DNA of 64,000 nt from Candidatus Bathyarchaeota archaeon (GTDB lineage Archaea; Thermoproteota; Bathyarchaeia; TCS64): contig JAPKYO010000047.1 in the NCBI GenBank assembly GCA_026394265.1, forward strand, positions 38,260 through 102,259, read 5' to 3'. This document shows positions 16,032-23,849 of the stretch, one piece after another. Positions within the stretch are counted from its first letter, which is position 1; each line of letters begins with the position of its first letter. Under the pieces are notes generated by a model. That model was given only the letters and a program-made list of their open reading frames with translations. It was not told the DNA's origin and did not search any database. A program made the translations under genes and the position numbers.

Positions 16032-17198
16032 TTGGTGACTAACCTCCCTCCGCAGGCGAAGGAGAAGTGGAACGAGGTCACCCTGACACGCAACCCGGAG
16101 GAGAGGCTCCGCCTCATGGGGGAGTTCCTCAGCATCGTCCCCAAGCACAAGGGGACGGACCGGATGATAAGCCAGGTCAAGAAGCAGATGGCCGCCCTCC
16201 GCGAGGAGATTGAGAAGAAGAAGCGGATGCCGAAGGCGGGGAGCGCACCCGCGTACTTCGTCCCCAAGGCCGGCGCCACACAGGTCGCCGTCGTCGGCCC
16301 TACCAACGTGGGGCGCAGCAGCCTACTACGCGCCGTCACAAACGCGCAGGTCGAGGTCACCCCCTACCCATACGGCACGAAGACACCCGTACCCGGCATG
16401 CTCCCCTACGAGGACATACAGTTCCAGCTAGTCGAGGTCCCAGCCCTCGTCGAGGGGAGCAGCGAGGGGCGCGCCGACGGCTTCATGAAGCTCAGCATGT
16501 CGCGCAACGCCGACGCCATAATAATCGTCGTCGACGTACGCGACGACCCCGCCGGAAACTTCCTCATGATCGCCGGGGAGCTGGCAAACAGCAGGATACT
16601 CATCACCCCACCCGAGGGCGAAGTGGAGATAGAGAAGCGGACGGGCACCCAGATACAGTTCCTCTGGGAGGGCGAGCTGGTCGACTGCTCCACCGAGGAC
16701 GTGATCAAGCTCCTCGCCGGGTACAAGATACGCAGCGCACTAGTCCGGGTCAGGGGCAGGGTCACCATCGAGAACGTCGAGGACGCCATCTTCGGAAACA
16801 CCGTCCACCGCCCCACACTCGTCCTCGCAAACAAGTCCGACCTCAGACCCGACCGCCGCGCCATGGAGCAGCTACGCATGGCATCAGAACCCCTCGAAGT
16901 CATCGTCGCCTCCGCAGAACACACCCCGGGCCTCGCCGCCACACTCGGCGAGAAACTATTCAAGCTACTCGACATCACGCGCGTCTACACGAAGGAGCCA
17001 GGCAAGAAGCCCGCCAAGGTCCCCACGGTATTCCGGGGCGCCGTAACCGTCGGTGAACTCGCGCGGACGATCCACAACGACTTCTACAAGAACTTCAAGT
17101 ACGCCCGCGTCTGGGGCCCCGCGGCGAAGTTCCCCAACGAGAAGGTCGGCCTCGACAGGAGACTCACAGACGGCACGATCGTCCAGCTCTACACCTGA
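16032..17198 (+). CDS. DRG/Obg-like GTPase with C-terminal TGS domain
   Basis: 388 residues. A helical N-terminus (1-75) precedes a G domain of the DRG type: G1 GPTNVGRSSLL, a G3 region at VEVPAL, G4 NKSD, and a G5-like VASAEHTPG. The last 65 residues look like a TGS domain (VPTVFRGAVTVGELARTIHN). Family members bind ribosomes or assist translation. Oddities: the P-loop Lys is Arg (GRS, not GKS), and the G3 motif reads VEVPAL instead of DTPG. Nucleotide binding or hydrolysis may be altered. The start is TTG at 16032 or GTG at 16035. Confidence 0.83.
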   Translation: MVTNLPPQAKEKWNEVTLTRNPEERLRLMGEFLSIVPKHKGTDRMISQVKKQMAALREEIEKKKRMPKAGSAPAYFVPKAGATQVAVVGPTNVGRSSLLRAVTNAQVEVTPYPYGTKTPVPGMLPYEDIQFQLVEVPALVEGSSEGRADGFMKLSMSRNADAIIIVVDVRDDPAGNFLMIAGELANSRILITPPEGEVEIEKRTGTQIQFLWEGELVDCSTEDVIKLLAGYKIRSALVRVRGRVTIENVEDAIFGNTVHRPTLVLANKSDLRPDRRAMEQLRMASEPLEVIVASAEHTPGLAATLGEKLFKLLDITRVYTKEPGKKPAKVPTVFRGAVTVGELARTIHNDFYKNFKYARVWGPAAKFPNEKVGLDRRLTDGTIVQLYT

Positions 17199-17311
17199 AT
17201 TATACCCCGTTCCTCCGCGGGGCGCCTCACATCTTTGAAACGGGTGTTCCCAAACATTCCACGGTGTCCCTTATACCCCGCACGCCCCGCACGATCAACC
17301 GTGAATAAGAG

Positions 17312-17842
17312 ATGAGTCAGAACAAGCTGATCCTGGGCATAGGAATACTGGTCGTCTTGATCGGCGCCGCATATTACTCGTACAACGCGTTCGCCTCGGG
17401 CACGCTCGCCGTCAAGATCACGGACCCGCCGAAGGACTGGGGCAACGCGACACACGTCTACATCCTCTACTCCGCCATAAGCGTCCACAAGACGGGCGAA
17501 GGAAACGAGACCGGCTGGTCCACCGTCGTCCAGAGCGAGGGATGGATCAACCTCAGAGACGCCATAAACGCGACGAAGACCCTCGGCAGCAACGCTCTCC
17601 AGCCCGGCGCCTACAATCTGATAAGGTTCGAGGTCAAGGAGAGCAAGGTCACCGTCGGCGGCCAGAACTACACCGCGACGGTGGCAAGCGGCAAACTCAA
17701 CATAGCCATCCTCCAGGGGGGCGTCACCGTCAAGGCTGGGCAGACCACCAGCGTCGTCATCGACATAACTCCGAAGGTCGTAGGCTCCCCCACCCAGGGC
17801 TTCAGGGTGGTCCCGGCGGCCAAAGCCTTCCCACAGCCATAA
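17312..17842 (+). CDS. DUF4382 membrane-anchored protein
   Basis: 176 residues. One N-terminal membrane helix (residues 5-25, uncleaved anchor or signal) is followed by a beta-rich domain of DUF4382 type: GTLAVKITDPPKDW, a VYILYSAISVHK strand, WINLRDA, and a late VVIDITPKV strand. It should sit on the outside of the cell membrane. The function of the family is unknown. The gene stands alone, with T-rich sequence after it (around 17866) that could end transcription. Confidence 0.75.
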   Translation: MSQNKLILGIGILVVLIGAAYYSYNAFASGTLAVKITDPPKDWGNATHVYILYSAISVHKTGEGNETGWSTVVQSEGWINLRDAINATKTLGSNALQPGAYNLIRFEVKESKVTVGGQNYTATVASGKLNIAILQGGVTVKAGQTTSVVIDITPKVVGSPTQGFRVVPAAKAFPQP

Positions 17843-17932
17843 GATAGACCAATAATCACCACCCCGATCTTTTTCTCGGTTGCTTCGGGATAAGCGATTT
17901 ACACTCACCAGACACATATCACGCGAGGGCGT

Positions 17933-18967
17933 ATGCTGGGGGAGGAGAGGGTAGAGAAGAGCATCGCGTGGCTCCTAGACCACGGCTCAGCGCCGGTCAG
18001 GTACATGACCCTGCTCCGGATCGTCGGCGAGAACCCATCCACCGCTGAGATGAGGGCGCTCTGGAGGGAGGCGCAGCGCCACCCCGACGGCGTCGAGGCA
18101 TTCTCAAAGCAGAAGCCGGACGGCTCATGGTGCACAGGCGGACCATGGGCGCCCAAGCCGAGCTACGTCCCCATGAGTGGCTGCACACCCGTCAGCCCCA
18201 AATACGTCACCACCTCATGGCTCCTCAACATCCTCGGCGACGCCGGCTACACTGTGGCGGACCCCCGTGTCTCCAAGGCCGTGGAGTGGGTCCTCGGATA
18301 CCAGCGCCCAAACGGCGTCCTAACCGAGCACCACAAACTATTCACGGAGGAGGACTACGACGAGAACCCCCGAAACGTCCCCTGCAGGATGAGCATACAG
18401 CTCGCCGGCCTCGCCAAGGTCGGCGCCGCCGACGACCCCCGGGTGCGGAAGGGCTTCGACGTCCTTCTCAGGTGGCAGCGTGAGGACGGCGGCTGGGTCC
18501 AGGAGGGGCACAAGGACGGCACAGTGGCACCCTACAAGCACTGGACCCGCAGCTGCCCATGGGTCACATTCTTCACCTGCACGGCACTATACGCCGGCCG
18601 CCTCCCCGAGCACCGCGAACCACTCAGGCGAGGACTAGAATTCATCCTCTGGCACCTGAACCAGAAGAAGAGGGCGGACCTACGCAGATTCTTCTGGCAC
18701 GGACACGAGCCCGTCCGCGAACTCGTCATGCTCGCCGAGAACGGCTTCAGCAGGGACGAGCCCACCATAGAGAACCTACTCGAGTGGCTCGAAACAATGT
18801 ACAACCCCGAGACGGGCTCATACAGGTACAACGGCAAACCCGTCTCCAAGATGACCATACGCGAGGACGGCGGAGACCCACGCGTCATGAAGTACCGCCT
18901 CTACCACCTCATCGAGGAGGACTGGCTCACATACTTGATGACAAGAATCGAAAAATGCTTTCTCTAG
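17933..18967 (+). CDS. Terpenoid-cyclase/prenyltransferase-like toroid protein
   Basis: 344 residues of repeated helix pairs with QxxDGSW-like turns: KQKPDGSWCTGG, YQRPNGVL, WQREDGGWVQEG. This is the alpha/alpha toroid repeat of squalene-cyclase and prenyltransferase folds. The catalytic DxDD motif of cyclases is not seen, so enzyme activity is doubtful. It may be one of the many archaeal stand-alone toroid proteins of unknown role. It begins with ATG at 17933, about 90 bp after the DUF4382 gene. Confidence 0.72.
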   Translation: MLGEERVEKSIAWLLDHGSAPVRYMTLLRIVGENPSTAEMRALWREAQRHPDGVEAFSKQKPDGSWCTGGPWAPKPSYVPMSGCTPVSPKYVTTSWLLNILGDAGYTVADPRVSKAVEWVLGYQRPNGVLTEHHKLFTEEDYDENPRNVPCRMSIQLAGLAKVGAADDPRVRKGFDVLLRWQREDGGWVQEGHKDGTVAPYKHWTRSCPWVTFFTCTALYAGRLPEHREPLRRGLEFILWHLNQKKRADLRRFFWHGHEPVRELVMLAENGFSRDEPTIENLLEWLETMYNPETGSYRYNGKPVSKMTIREDGGDPRVMKYRLYHLIEEDWLTYLMTRIEKCFL

Positions 18968-18979
18968 TATCGGTCGTGT

Positions 18980-19213
18980 TTATCTGATCCAGCGGACCTT
19001 GAGTCCTTCTATCTCCTCAAAATGGGGATCATCGGAGATCACGGGGCATTTTTCCCGGATGGCTGTTGCAGCGATCACATGGATAGTGACGGAGGAGACC
19101 AATCTACGCCTCATCCCTGTGAAAACGTTGCGCAACAAGGCCCTATCCCGGGGTGAGTCGCTATAGTAGGCTTGGTTGAAGTACCTCGTGTCGAATACGG
19201 CGGAGTCAGGCAT
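18980..19213 (-). CDS. VapC-like PIN toxin with an internal deletion (probably inactive)
   Basis: 77 residues, against about 125-140 for PIN toxins. The N-terminus (AVFDTRYFNQAYY) and C-terminus (CPVISDDPHFEEIEGLKVRWI) are typical. In the middle, the strand LVSSVTI runs straight into HVIAATAI, so about 50-60 residues are missing. That part would hold the second and third catalytic acids. The first Asp and the last Asp remain. The frame is open, so this is an in-frame deletion. It overlaps the antitoxin gene by eight bases, the usual vapBC arrangement. Confidence 0.72.
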   Translation of the reverse strand: MPDSAVFDTRYFNQAYYSDSPRDRALLRNVFTGMRRRLVSSVTIHVIAATAIREKCPVISDDPHFEEIEGLKVRWIR

Positions 19214-19457
19214 CCTGCTTCCTCATTTCTTCGAGGAGCTTGTTCATCTCCTCAGGTGTGGAGTGGCGCGCCCCAGAGCCGATGAGGTCAAGAAACCCAA
19301 CTGACTTACGCACAACTATGCAATCATCCGCGTCCTCGAATGTAACACGTGACCCCTCTTCGAGGCCATATTTCTCTCTCAATTTCAGGGGGATAGTGAC
19401 CTGTCCCTTCCGCGTCACCTGATGTTCAATCAACACCAGCACCAGTACTACCCTCAT
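19206..19457 (-). CDS. AbrB-family antitoxin (VapB-like)
   Basis: About 83 residues. The SpoVT/AbrB swapped-hairpin DNA-binding domain is clear: VTRKGQVTIPLKLREKYGLEEGSRVTF. The C-terminal tail (STPEEMNKLLEEMRKQ) would bind the toxin. It should repress its own operon and neutralise the toxin, but the toxin gene is internally deleted. The start is uncertain: ATG at 19457 is given, with GTG 19436 or TTG 19433 as alternatives that fit the promoter better. Confidence 0.78.
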   Translation of the reverse strand: MRVVLVLVLIEHQVTRKGQVTIPLKLREKYGLEEGSRVTFEDADDCIVVRKSVGFLDLIGSGARHSTPEEMNKLLEEMRKQDA

Positions 19458-19469
19458 CTCGGTAGTACT
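19444..19469. promoter_or_regulatory. Operator palindrome at the antitoxin start
   Basis: AGTACTACC (19444-19452) and GGTAGTACT (19461-19469) form an exact inverted repeat with nine-base arms and an eight-base spacer. An ACCTATATTTG TATA-like box lies just beyond it at about 19470-19480 on the minus strand. The position over the start fits autoregulation by the AbrB-type antitoxin. Confidence 0.6.
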
Positions 19470-19645
19470 CAAATATAGGTATTACCCAGCCGTCGCCGCC
19501 TCCGCCGCCCAACGGCGCCAGAAAAACACGCCGAATCCAAAAAACGACCCAAAACACGCGAAACGCGACGACAACGAACACCCCCTCCCCCACCCCCACA
19601 CGCACAAGCTATTTCACCTCAAACAGCCAATCTAACCCGATCAAC

Positions 19646-20704
19646 ATGAGTATGTCAGGCCTAGGCGGCGACCTCTCGGGGCTACCCGTCCTGAGGGACG
19701 CCAAGAGGAGACGCTTCAGCAGCTACGACCGAACCGGCGGAAACAAGGACTACATCACCGTACCCGCGGGGGAGACCGCGGTTCTCGCCGAGATGGAGGG
19801 CGCCGGCGTCGTCAAGCACATCTGGGTGACGATACGCACCCGGGACGAGTTCTTCCTACGCAAGCTAGTCCTACGCGCCTACTGGGACAGCGAGAAGAAT
19901 CCCAGCGTCGAGGTCCCCATCGGCGACTTCTTCGGCATCGGCCACGCCATCAGCAAGAACTACGTCTCGGCGCCGCTCCAGATGAGCCCCGAGGACGGCA
20001 AGGGCTTCAACTGCTGGTTCCCTATGCCCTACTCCAAGGGCGCGAGGATCACCGTCGAGAACCAGGGCTCGTGGGACTGCGAGGCGTTCTACTACTATGT
20101 CGACTACGAGGAGCACAAGGCGCTCCAGGATGGGCTCGGCAGGTTCCACGCCACGTGGCACCGCGAGAACCCGACCAAGGGCGACCCGAGCGACGAGTGG
20201 GACAATCCTACGTGGCTCTTCCGAGGCGAGAACAAGGACGGCAAGGAAAACTACATCATCCTCGAGGCCGAGGGGAAGGGCCACTACGTCGGATGCAATA
20301 TGAACGTCCACAACCTCCGCCCCACCCAGCGCTTCAACTGGTACGGCGAGGGCGACGACATGATATTCATAGACGGGGAGAAGATGCCGAGCCTCATCGG
20401 CACCGGAACCGAGGACTACTACGGGATGAGCTGGTGCCCGACGCAGGAGTACTGCGCCCCATACCACGGCTTGCCCCTCCCCGGCTCCGACAAGAACTGG
20501 AACGGCAAGGTCACGTGGTACAGGTACCACATCCTCGACCCCATCTACTTCGAGAAGAGCATCAAGGTTACAATCGAGCACGGCCACGCCAACAAGCGCA
20601 GCGACGACTACAGCAGCACCGCATACTGGTACCAGACCGAGCCCCACAAGAAGTTTAAGCCCCTGCCCCCAGTACAGGAGCGTCTACCGAGGGAGAAGCC
20701 ATGA
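19646..20704 (+). CDS. Glycoside hydrolase family 172 (DUF2961)
   Basis: 352 residues, DUF2961/GH172. Typical segments: RFSSYDRTGGNKDY near the start, VKHIWVTI, the NCWFPMPYSKGARI strand and GTGTEDYYGMSW, whose Glu is in the highly conserved GTGTEDY motif. Known GH172 enzymes act on D-arabinofuranosides or difructose anhydrides. No signal peptide is seen, so it would act inside the cell. It overlaps the next gene by four bases. Isomerase and kinase genes follow, so a released pentose is probably fed straight into catabolism. Confidence 0.86.
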   Translation: MSMSGLGGDLSGLPVLRDAKRRRFSSYDRTGGNKDYITVPAGETAVLAEMEGAGVVKHIWVTIRTRDEFFLRKLVLRAYWDSEKNPSVEVPIGDFFGIGHAISKNYVSAPLQMSPEDGKGFNCWFPMPYSKGARITVENQGSWDCEAFYYYVDYEEHKALQDGLGRFHATWHRENPTKGDPSDEWDNPTWLFRGENKDGKENYIILEAEGKGHYVGCNMNVHNLRPTQRFNWYGEGDDMIFIDGEKMPSLIGTGTEDYYGMSWCPTQEYCAPYHGLPLPGSDKNWNGKVTWYRYHILDPIYFEKSIKVTIEHGHANKRSDDYSSTAYWYQTEPHKKFKPLPPVQERLPREKP

Positions 20705-22245
20705 AAGTAGGAGTATTCAGCCCAAACGACGCACGCCCTTGGGTCCGCGAGGACAACATCGACCACATGATCAGCCAGGAGAAGCTCCTAGTTGACGCGC
20801 TACGGAAAGCGAAGGTCGAGGTAACCCGAGGCGGCGAGAAGCACGCGAAGATGGACCAGATAGCCTGGAACACCCGGCTCGTACAGGCACACATCAGGCA
20901 CATCGCCGAGGCGAAGCCCGATACACTCATCATCAACCAAGGGAGCTGGACCTTCCCCTGGGACAGCGTCGACGCCGTCAAGCGGTTCGCAGCGGAGACG
21001 GGCGACGTCCCCCGCGTCGTGATGTTCAGCCACAAGGACCCGACGGTCCCCGGCCTCGTCGCCGGCATGGCGGCGGGCGGCGGACTCACACGCATAGGCG
21101 TTCCATTCAGCCACGTCTTCGGCGACATCAAGTCAGACAAGACGGTGATCAAACGCCTACTGGCGATCCTCTCCTTCAACGAGCGCCGCGCAGCTGAGGC
21201 GGAGACCGCGAAGAGGGTCATCAGCGACCTCAAGGCGCAGAAGTACCTCGCCCTCGGCGGCATGAGCCTAAAGATGCCCACTACCACCGCGGACGTCGAC
21301 CAGTGGCAGAAGCTCTTCGGAGTCAGCTACGAGGCGCTGGACCAGAGCGAACTGCTCCGCAAGGCACTAACCATGGTCGAGTGGGGCGGAAAACCCGGGG
21401 AGGGAAAGTACAGGATACTCGATCCCCGCCTCAAGAAGGCCGCCGACTACATCCAGAAGCACGGCACAATCAGCTACGATCGCCCCAAGCTCAAGGAGTT
21501 CGCCAAGATGCTCCTCCAGCTCAGCCTCTACTACGCCGGCGAGGACATAGCCGAGGAGTACGCAGTCACATTCGCGGGCATAAAATGCCAGGACGAGCTG
21601 AGCGCCCAGCACTGCACCGCCTGCTTGATGGCGGCTTACCTGAGCAACGACGTCGGCCCAGACGGGAAGCCGAAGAAGGTGATACCCGTCGCCTGCGAGA
21701 ACGACATGGACTCGTCCCTCACGCAGCTCATCATGCACCTAGCCACGGGGAAGCCCGCGGGCTTCGGCGACTTCCGCGACGTCGAGGACAGCGTACTCTA
21801 CATCGTGAACTGTGGGCAACATCCACCCTACTTCTTCGGGGGGCCTGAGATGGATTCGGTGAAGAAGCTGGATAATGTCGAGTACATGGGGCAGGAGTTG
21901 TTCTACGACGCGGGCGGGAGCAGCGTCCGCGGGAGGACGCCGGGCGGTCACGTCATGACCGTGGCGCGCCTCGGCAGGGAGAACCTAAGATATCGCCTCG
22001 TCGCCAGCGTCATCGAGACCCTTCCCGTCGAGCCGGAGGAGCACGAGAAGTACAACCCGAGCTGGCCAATAATCAAGGGCAAGATCCCCATGTCGGACGA
22101 GGAGATCATCAGCGTCTGGCCCTGCAACCACCTCGGCTTCGCCTACGGCGACCTCACACCGGCCCTCGCCGAGATAGCCCACCGCCTCGACATCGGCTAC
22201 ACCATCTACGACGCCGACGGGAACAAGTACCACAAGCCGACGTGA
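20701..22245 (+). CDS. L-fucose/arabinose isomerase-like protein
   Basis: 514 residues of the L-fucose isomerase-like family. The C-terminal half has CENDMDSSLTQLIMH and GFGDFRDVEDSVLYIVNCG, the region that supplies the metal-binding Glu and Asp. The N-terminal half is a Rossmann-like domain (TLIINQGSWTFPWDS). Members convert L-fucose or D-arabinose to the ketose. Lying between a GH172 gene and a sugar kinase, D-arabinose to D-ribulose is the likeliest step, but this is inference. Four-base overlaps on both sides show a tight operon. Confidence 0.8.
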   Translation: MKVGVFSPNDARPWVREDNIDHMISQEKLLVDALRKAKVEVTRGGEKHAKMDQIAWNTRLVQAHIRHIAEAKPDTLIINQGSWTFPWDSVDAVKRFAAETGDVPRVVMFSHKDPTVPGLVAGMAAGGGLTRIGVPFSHVFGDIKSDKTVIKRLLAILSFNERRAAEAETAKRVISDLKAQKYLALGGMSLKMPTTTADVDQWQKLFGVSYEALDQSELLRKALTMVEWGGKPGEGKYRILDPRLKKAADYIQKHGTISYDRPKLKEFAKMLLQLSLYYAGEDIAEEYAVTFAGIKCQDELSAQHCTACLMAAYLSNDVGPDGKPKKVIPVACENDMDSSLTQLIMHLATGKPAGFGDFRDVEDSVLYIVNCGQHPPYFFGGPEMDSVKKLDNVEYMGQELFYDAGGSSVRGRTPGGHVMTVARLGRENLRYRLVASVIETLPVEPEEHEKYNPSWPIIKGKIPMSDEEIISVWPCNHLGFAYGDLTPALAEIAHRLDIGYTIYDADGNKYHKPT

Positions 22246-23780
22246 CCGCGTTGATGTACCTAGTAGGCACGGATATCGGCACCCTCGGGACGAAGACGGT
22301 CGTCGTCGACGCCGAGGGGCGCATAAAGGGCAGCTCTTTCTTGGAGTACGGCGTTTTAACGCCGAAGCAGGGCTGGGCTGAGCAGTGGCCCGACGTCTGG
22401 GAGAAGGCAGCCCAAGCCTCCATTAAGGCGGCCATCGAGAAGGCGAAGGTCAACCCGAAGGAGATAGCGGGCGCGGCGATCAGCAGCCTCTACGGCGGAA
22501 GCGGCATCCCCCTCGACGGGAAGATGAAGCCGATCCGCCCCTGCATAATCTGGGCCGACCGCAGAGCCACCGACGAGTGCAAGTGGCTCCGCGACAACCT
22601 CGGCGCCGAAGCCCTCTTCAAGGTCACCGGCAACGTCATCGACCCCTACTACGGCTACACGAAGATGCTCTGGATAAAGAACAAGGAACCAGACAACTGG
22701 CGGAAGATTCACCGATTCGAGACCCCGAACGCCTACGTCATCCGTGGCCTCACGGGGGAGGAGAGCGTCGACTACAGCAGCGCGGGCAACTACGGCGGAA
22801 TCTTCGACATCCACAGGCGCGACTGGTCGGAGAAGATGATGGGTGAGCTAGGCGTCCCGAGGAGTTTCTTTCCGGAGAAGATCATAAGCTCGGAGGACGT
22901 CGTCGGGGAGGTCACGGCGGAGGGCTCGAAGGCTTCGGGTCTCCCCAAGGGCACGCCAATATGCGCCGGGGGGATAGACGCGAGCGTCAGCGCCCTCGCG
23001 GGGGGAGCCATCGAGGACGGCGACCTCGCCTCGATGCTCGGCACCAGCATGTGCAACGGCTTCATCAGCCACACCCCCCGCCTCTCGCCGAGGATGATCA
23101 ACTTCCCATACGTCGTCAAGGGGCGAGAGTACACCTACGGGTTCACCGGCATCGCCACGGCGGGCTTCAGCGTACGCTGGTTCAGGGACGAACTCGGGCA
23201 GAAGGAGAAGGAGGCTGAGAAGGTGACGGGCGTCGACGCGTACAAGCAGCTCGACGAACTCGCCGCCAAGGTACCACTAGGCAGCGACGACCTAGTCTTC
23301 CTCCCCCACCTCATGGTGGGCGAGCGCGCCCCCTACTGGGACGAACACCTCCGGGGCGGCTTCCTCGGCCTCAGCGTCTACCACAGCAGGGGACACATGT
23401 TCCGCAGCATCCTCGAGGGCGTAGCATACGCGATGAGGTACAGCCTCGAGGCGGCGTGGGAGATCGGGATCAAGGTGAATCGGGCGACCCTAGTCGACGG
23501 GGGTGCACGCAGCCCCCTCTGGAGGCAGATAATCGCCGACGTCACCGGGGTTCCGATGAGTTATATCTCTGGGGCGCAGGGGGCGCCACTCGGCGACGCC
23601 ATCCTCGCGGGCTTGGGCACAGGGACCATAAAGGACCACAAGGTAATCGAGAAGTGGATACCCGAGAAGGTCCCAATGAAGCCCATCCCCGAAAACGTCA
23701 AGGCGTACCAGCACTTCTACGCGCTGTACAAGCTGAGCCTCGAGGCTAGCCGACCACTATTTAGGGAGATGGCCGGGTAA
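22242..23780 (+). CDS. FGGY-family carbohydrate kinase
   Basis: 512 residues. N-terminal phosphate motif DIGTLGTKTVVVD; sugar-side residues in WADRRATDECKWL; catalytic-region CAGGIDASVSALAGG; the FGGY signature region GERAPYWDEHLRGGFLGL and VDGGARSPLWRQI. It is closest in appearance to xylulokinases and ribulokinases. It would phosphorylate the ketopentose made by the preceding isomerase. The start is GTG at 22242 (GTGA overlap with the isomerase stop) or ATG at 22254. Confidence 0.86.
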   Translation: MTALMYLVGTDIGTLGTKTVVVDAEGRIKGSSFLEYGVLTPKQGWAEQWPDVWEKAAQASIKAAIEKAKVNPKEIAGAAISSLYGGSGIPLDGKMKPIRPCIIWADRRATDECKWLRDNLGAEALFKVTGNVIDPYYGYTKMLWIKNKEPDNWRKIHRFETPNAYVIRGLTGEESVDYSSAGNYGGIFDIHRRDWSEKMMGELGVPRSFFPEKIISSEDVVGEVTAEGSKASGLPKGTPICAGGIDASVSALAGGAIEDGDLASMLGTSMCNGFISHTPRLSPRMINFPYVVKGREYTYGFTGIATAGFSVRWFRDELGQKEKEAEKVTGVDAYKQLDELAAKVPLGSDDLVFLPHLMVGERAPYWDEHLRGGFLGLSVYHSRGHMFRSILEGVAYAMRYSLEAAWEIGIKVNRATLVDGGARSPLWRQIIADVTGVPMSYISGAQGAPLGDAILAGLGTGTIKDHKVIEKWIPEKVPMKPIPENVKAYQHFYALYKLSLEASRPLFREMAG

Positions 23781-23849
23781 GCCAACCGTATACCTCTAAC
23801 CCTCCTTCGCCCCTTTTTTATATGGGTGTAGAGCACCCAGTGACCCTAT

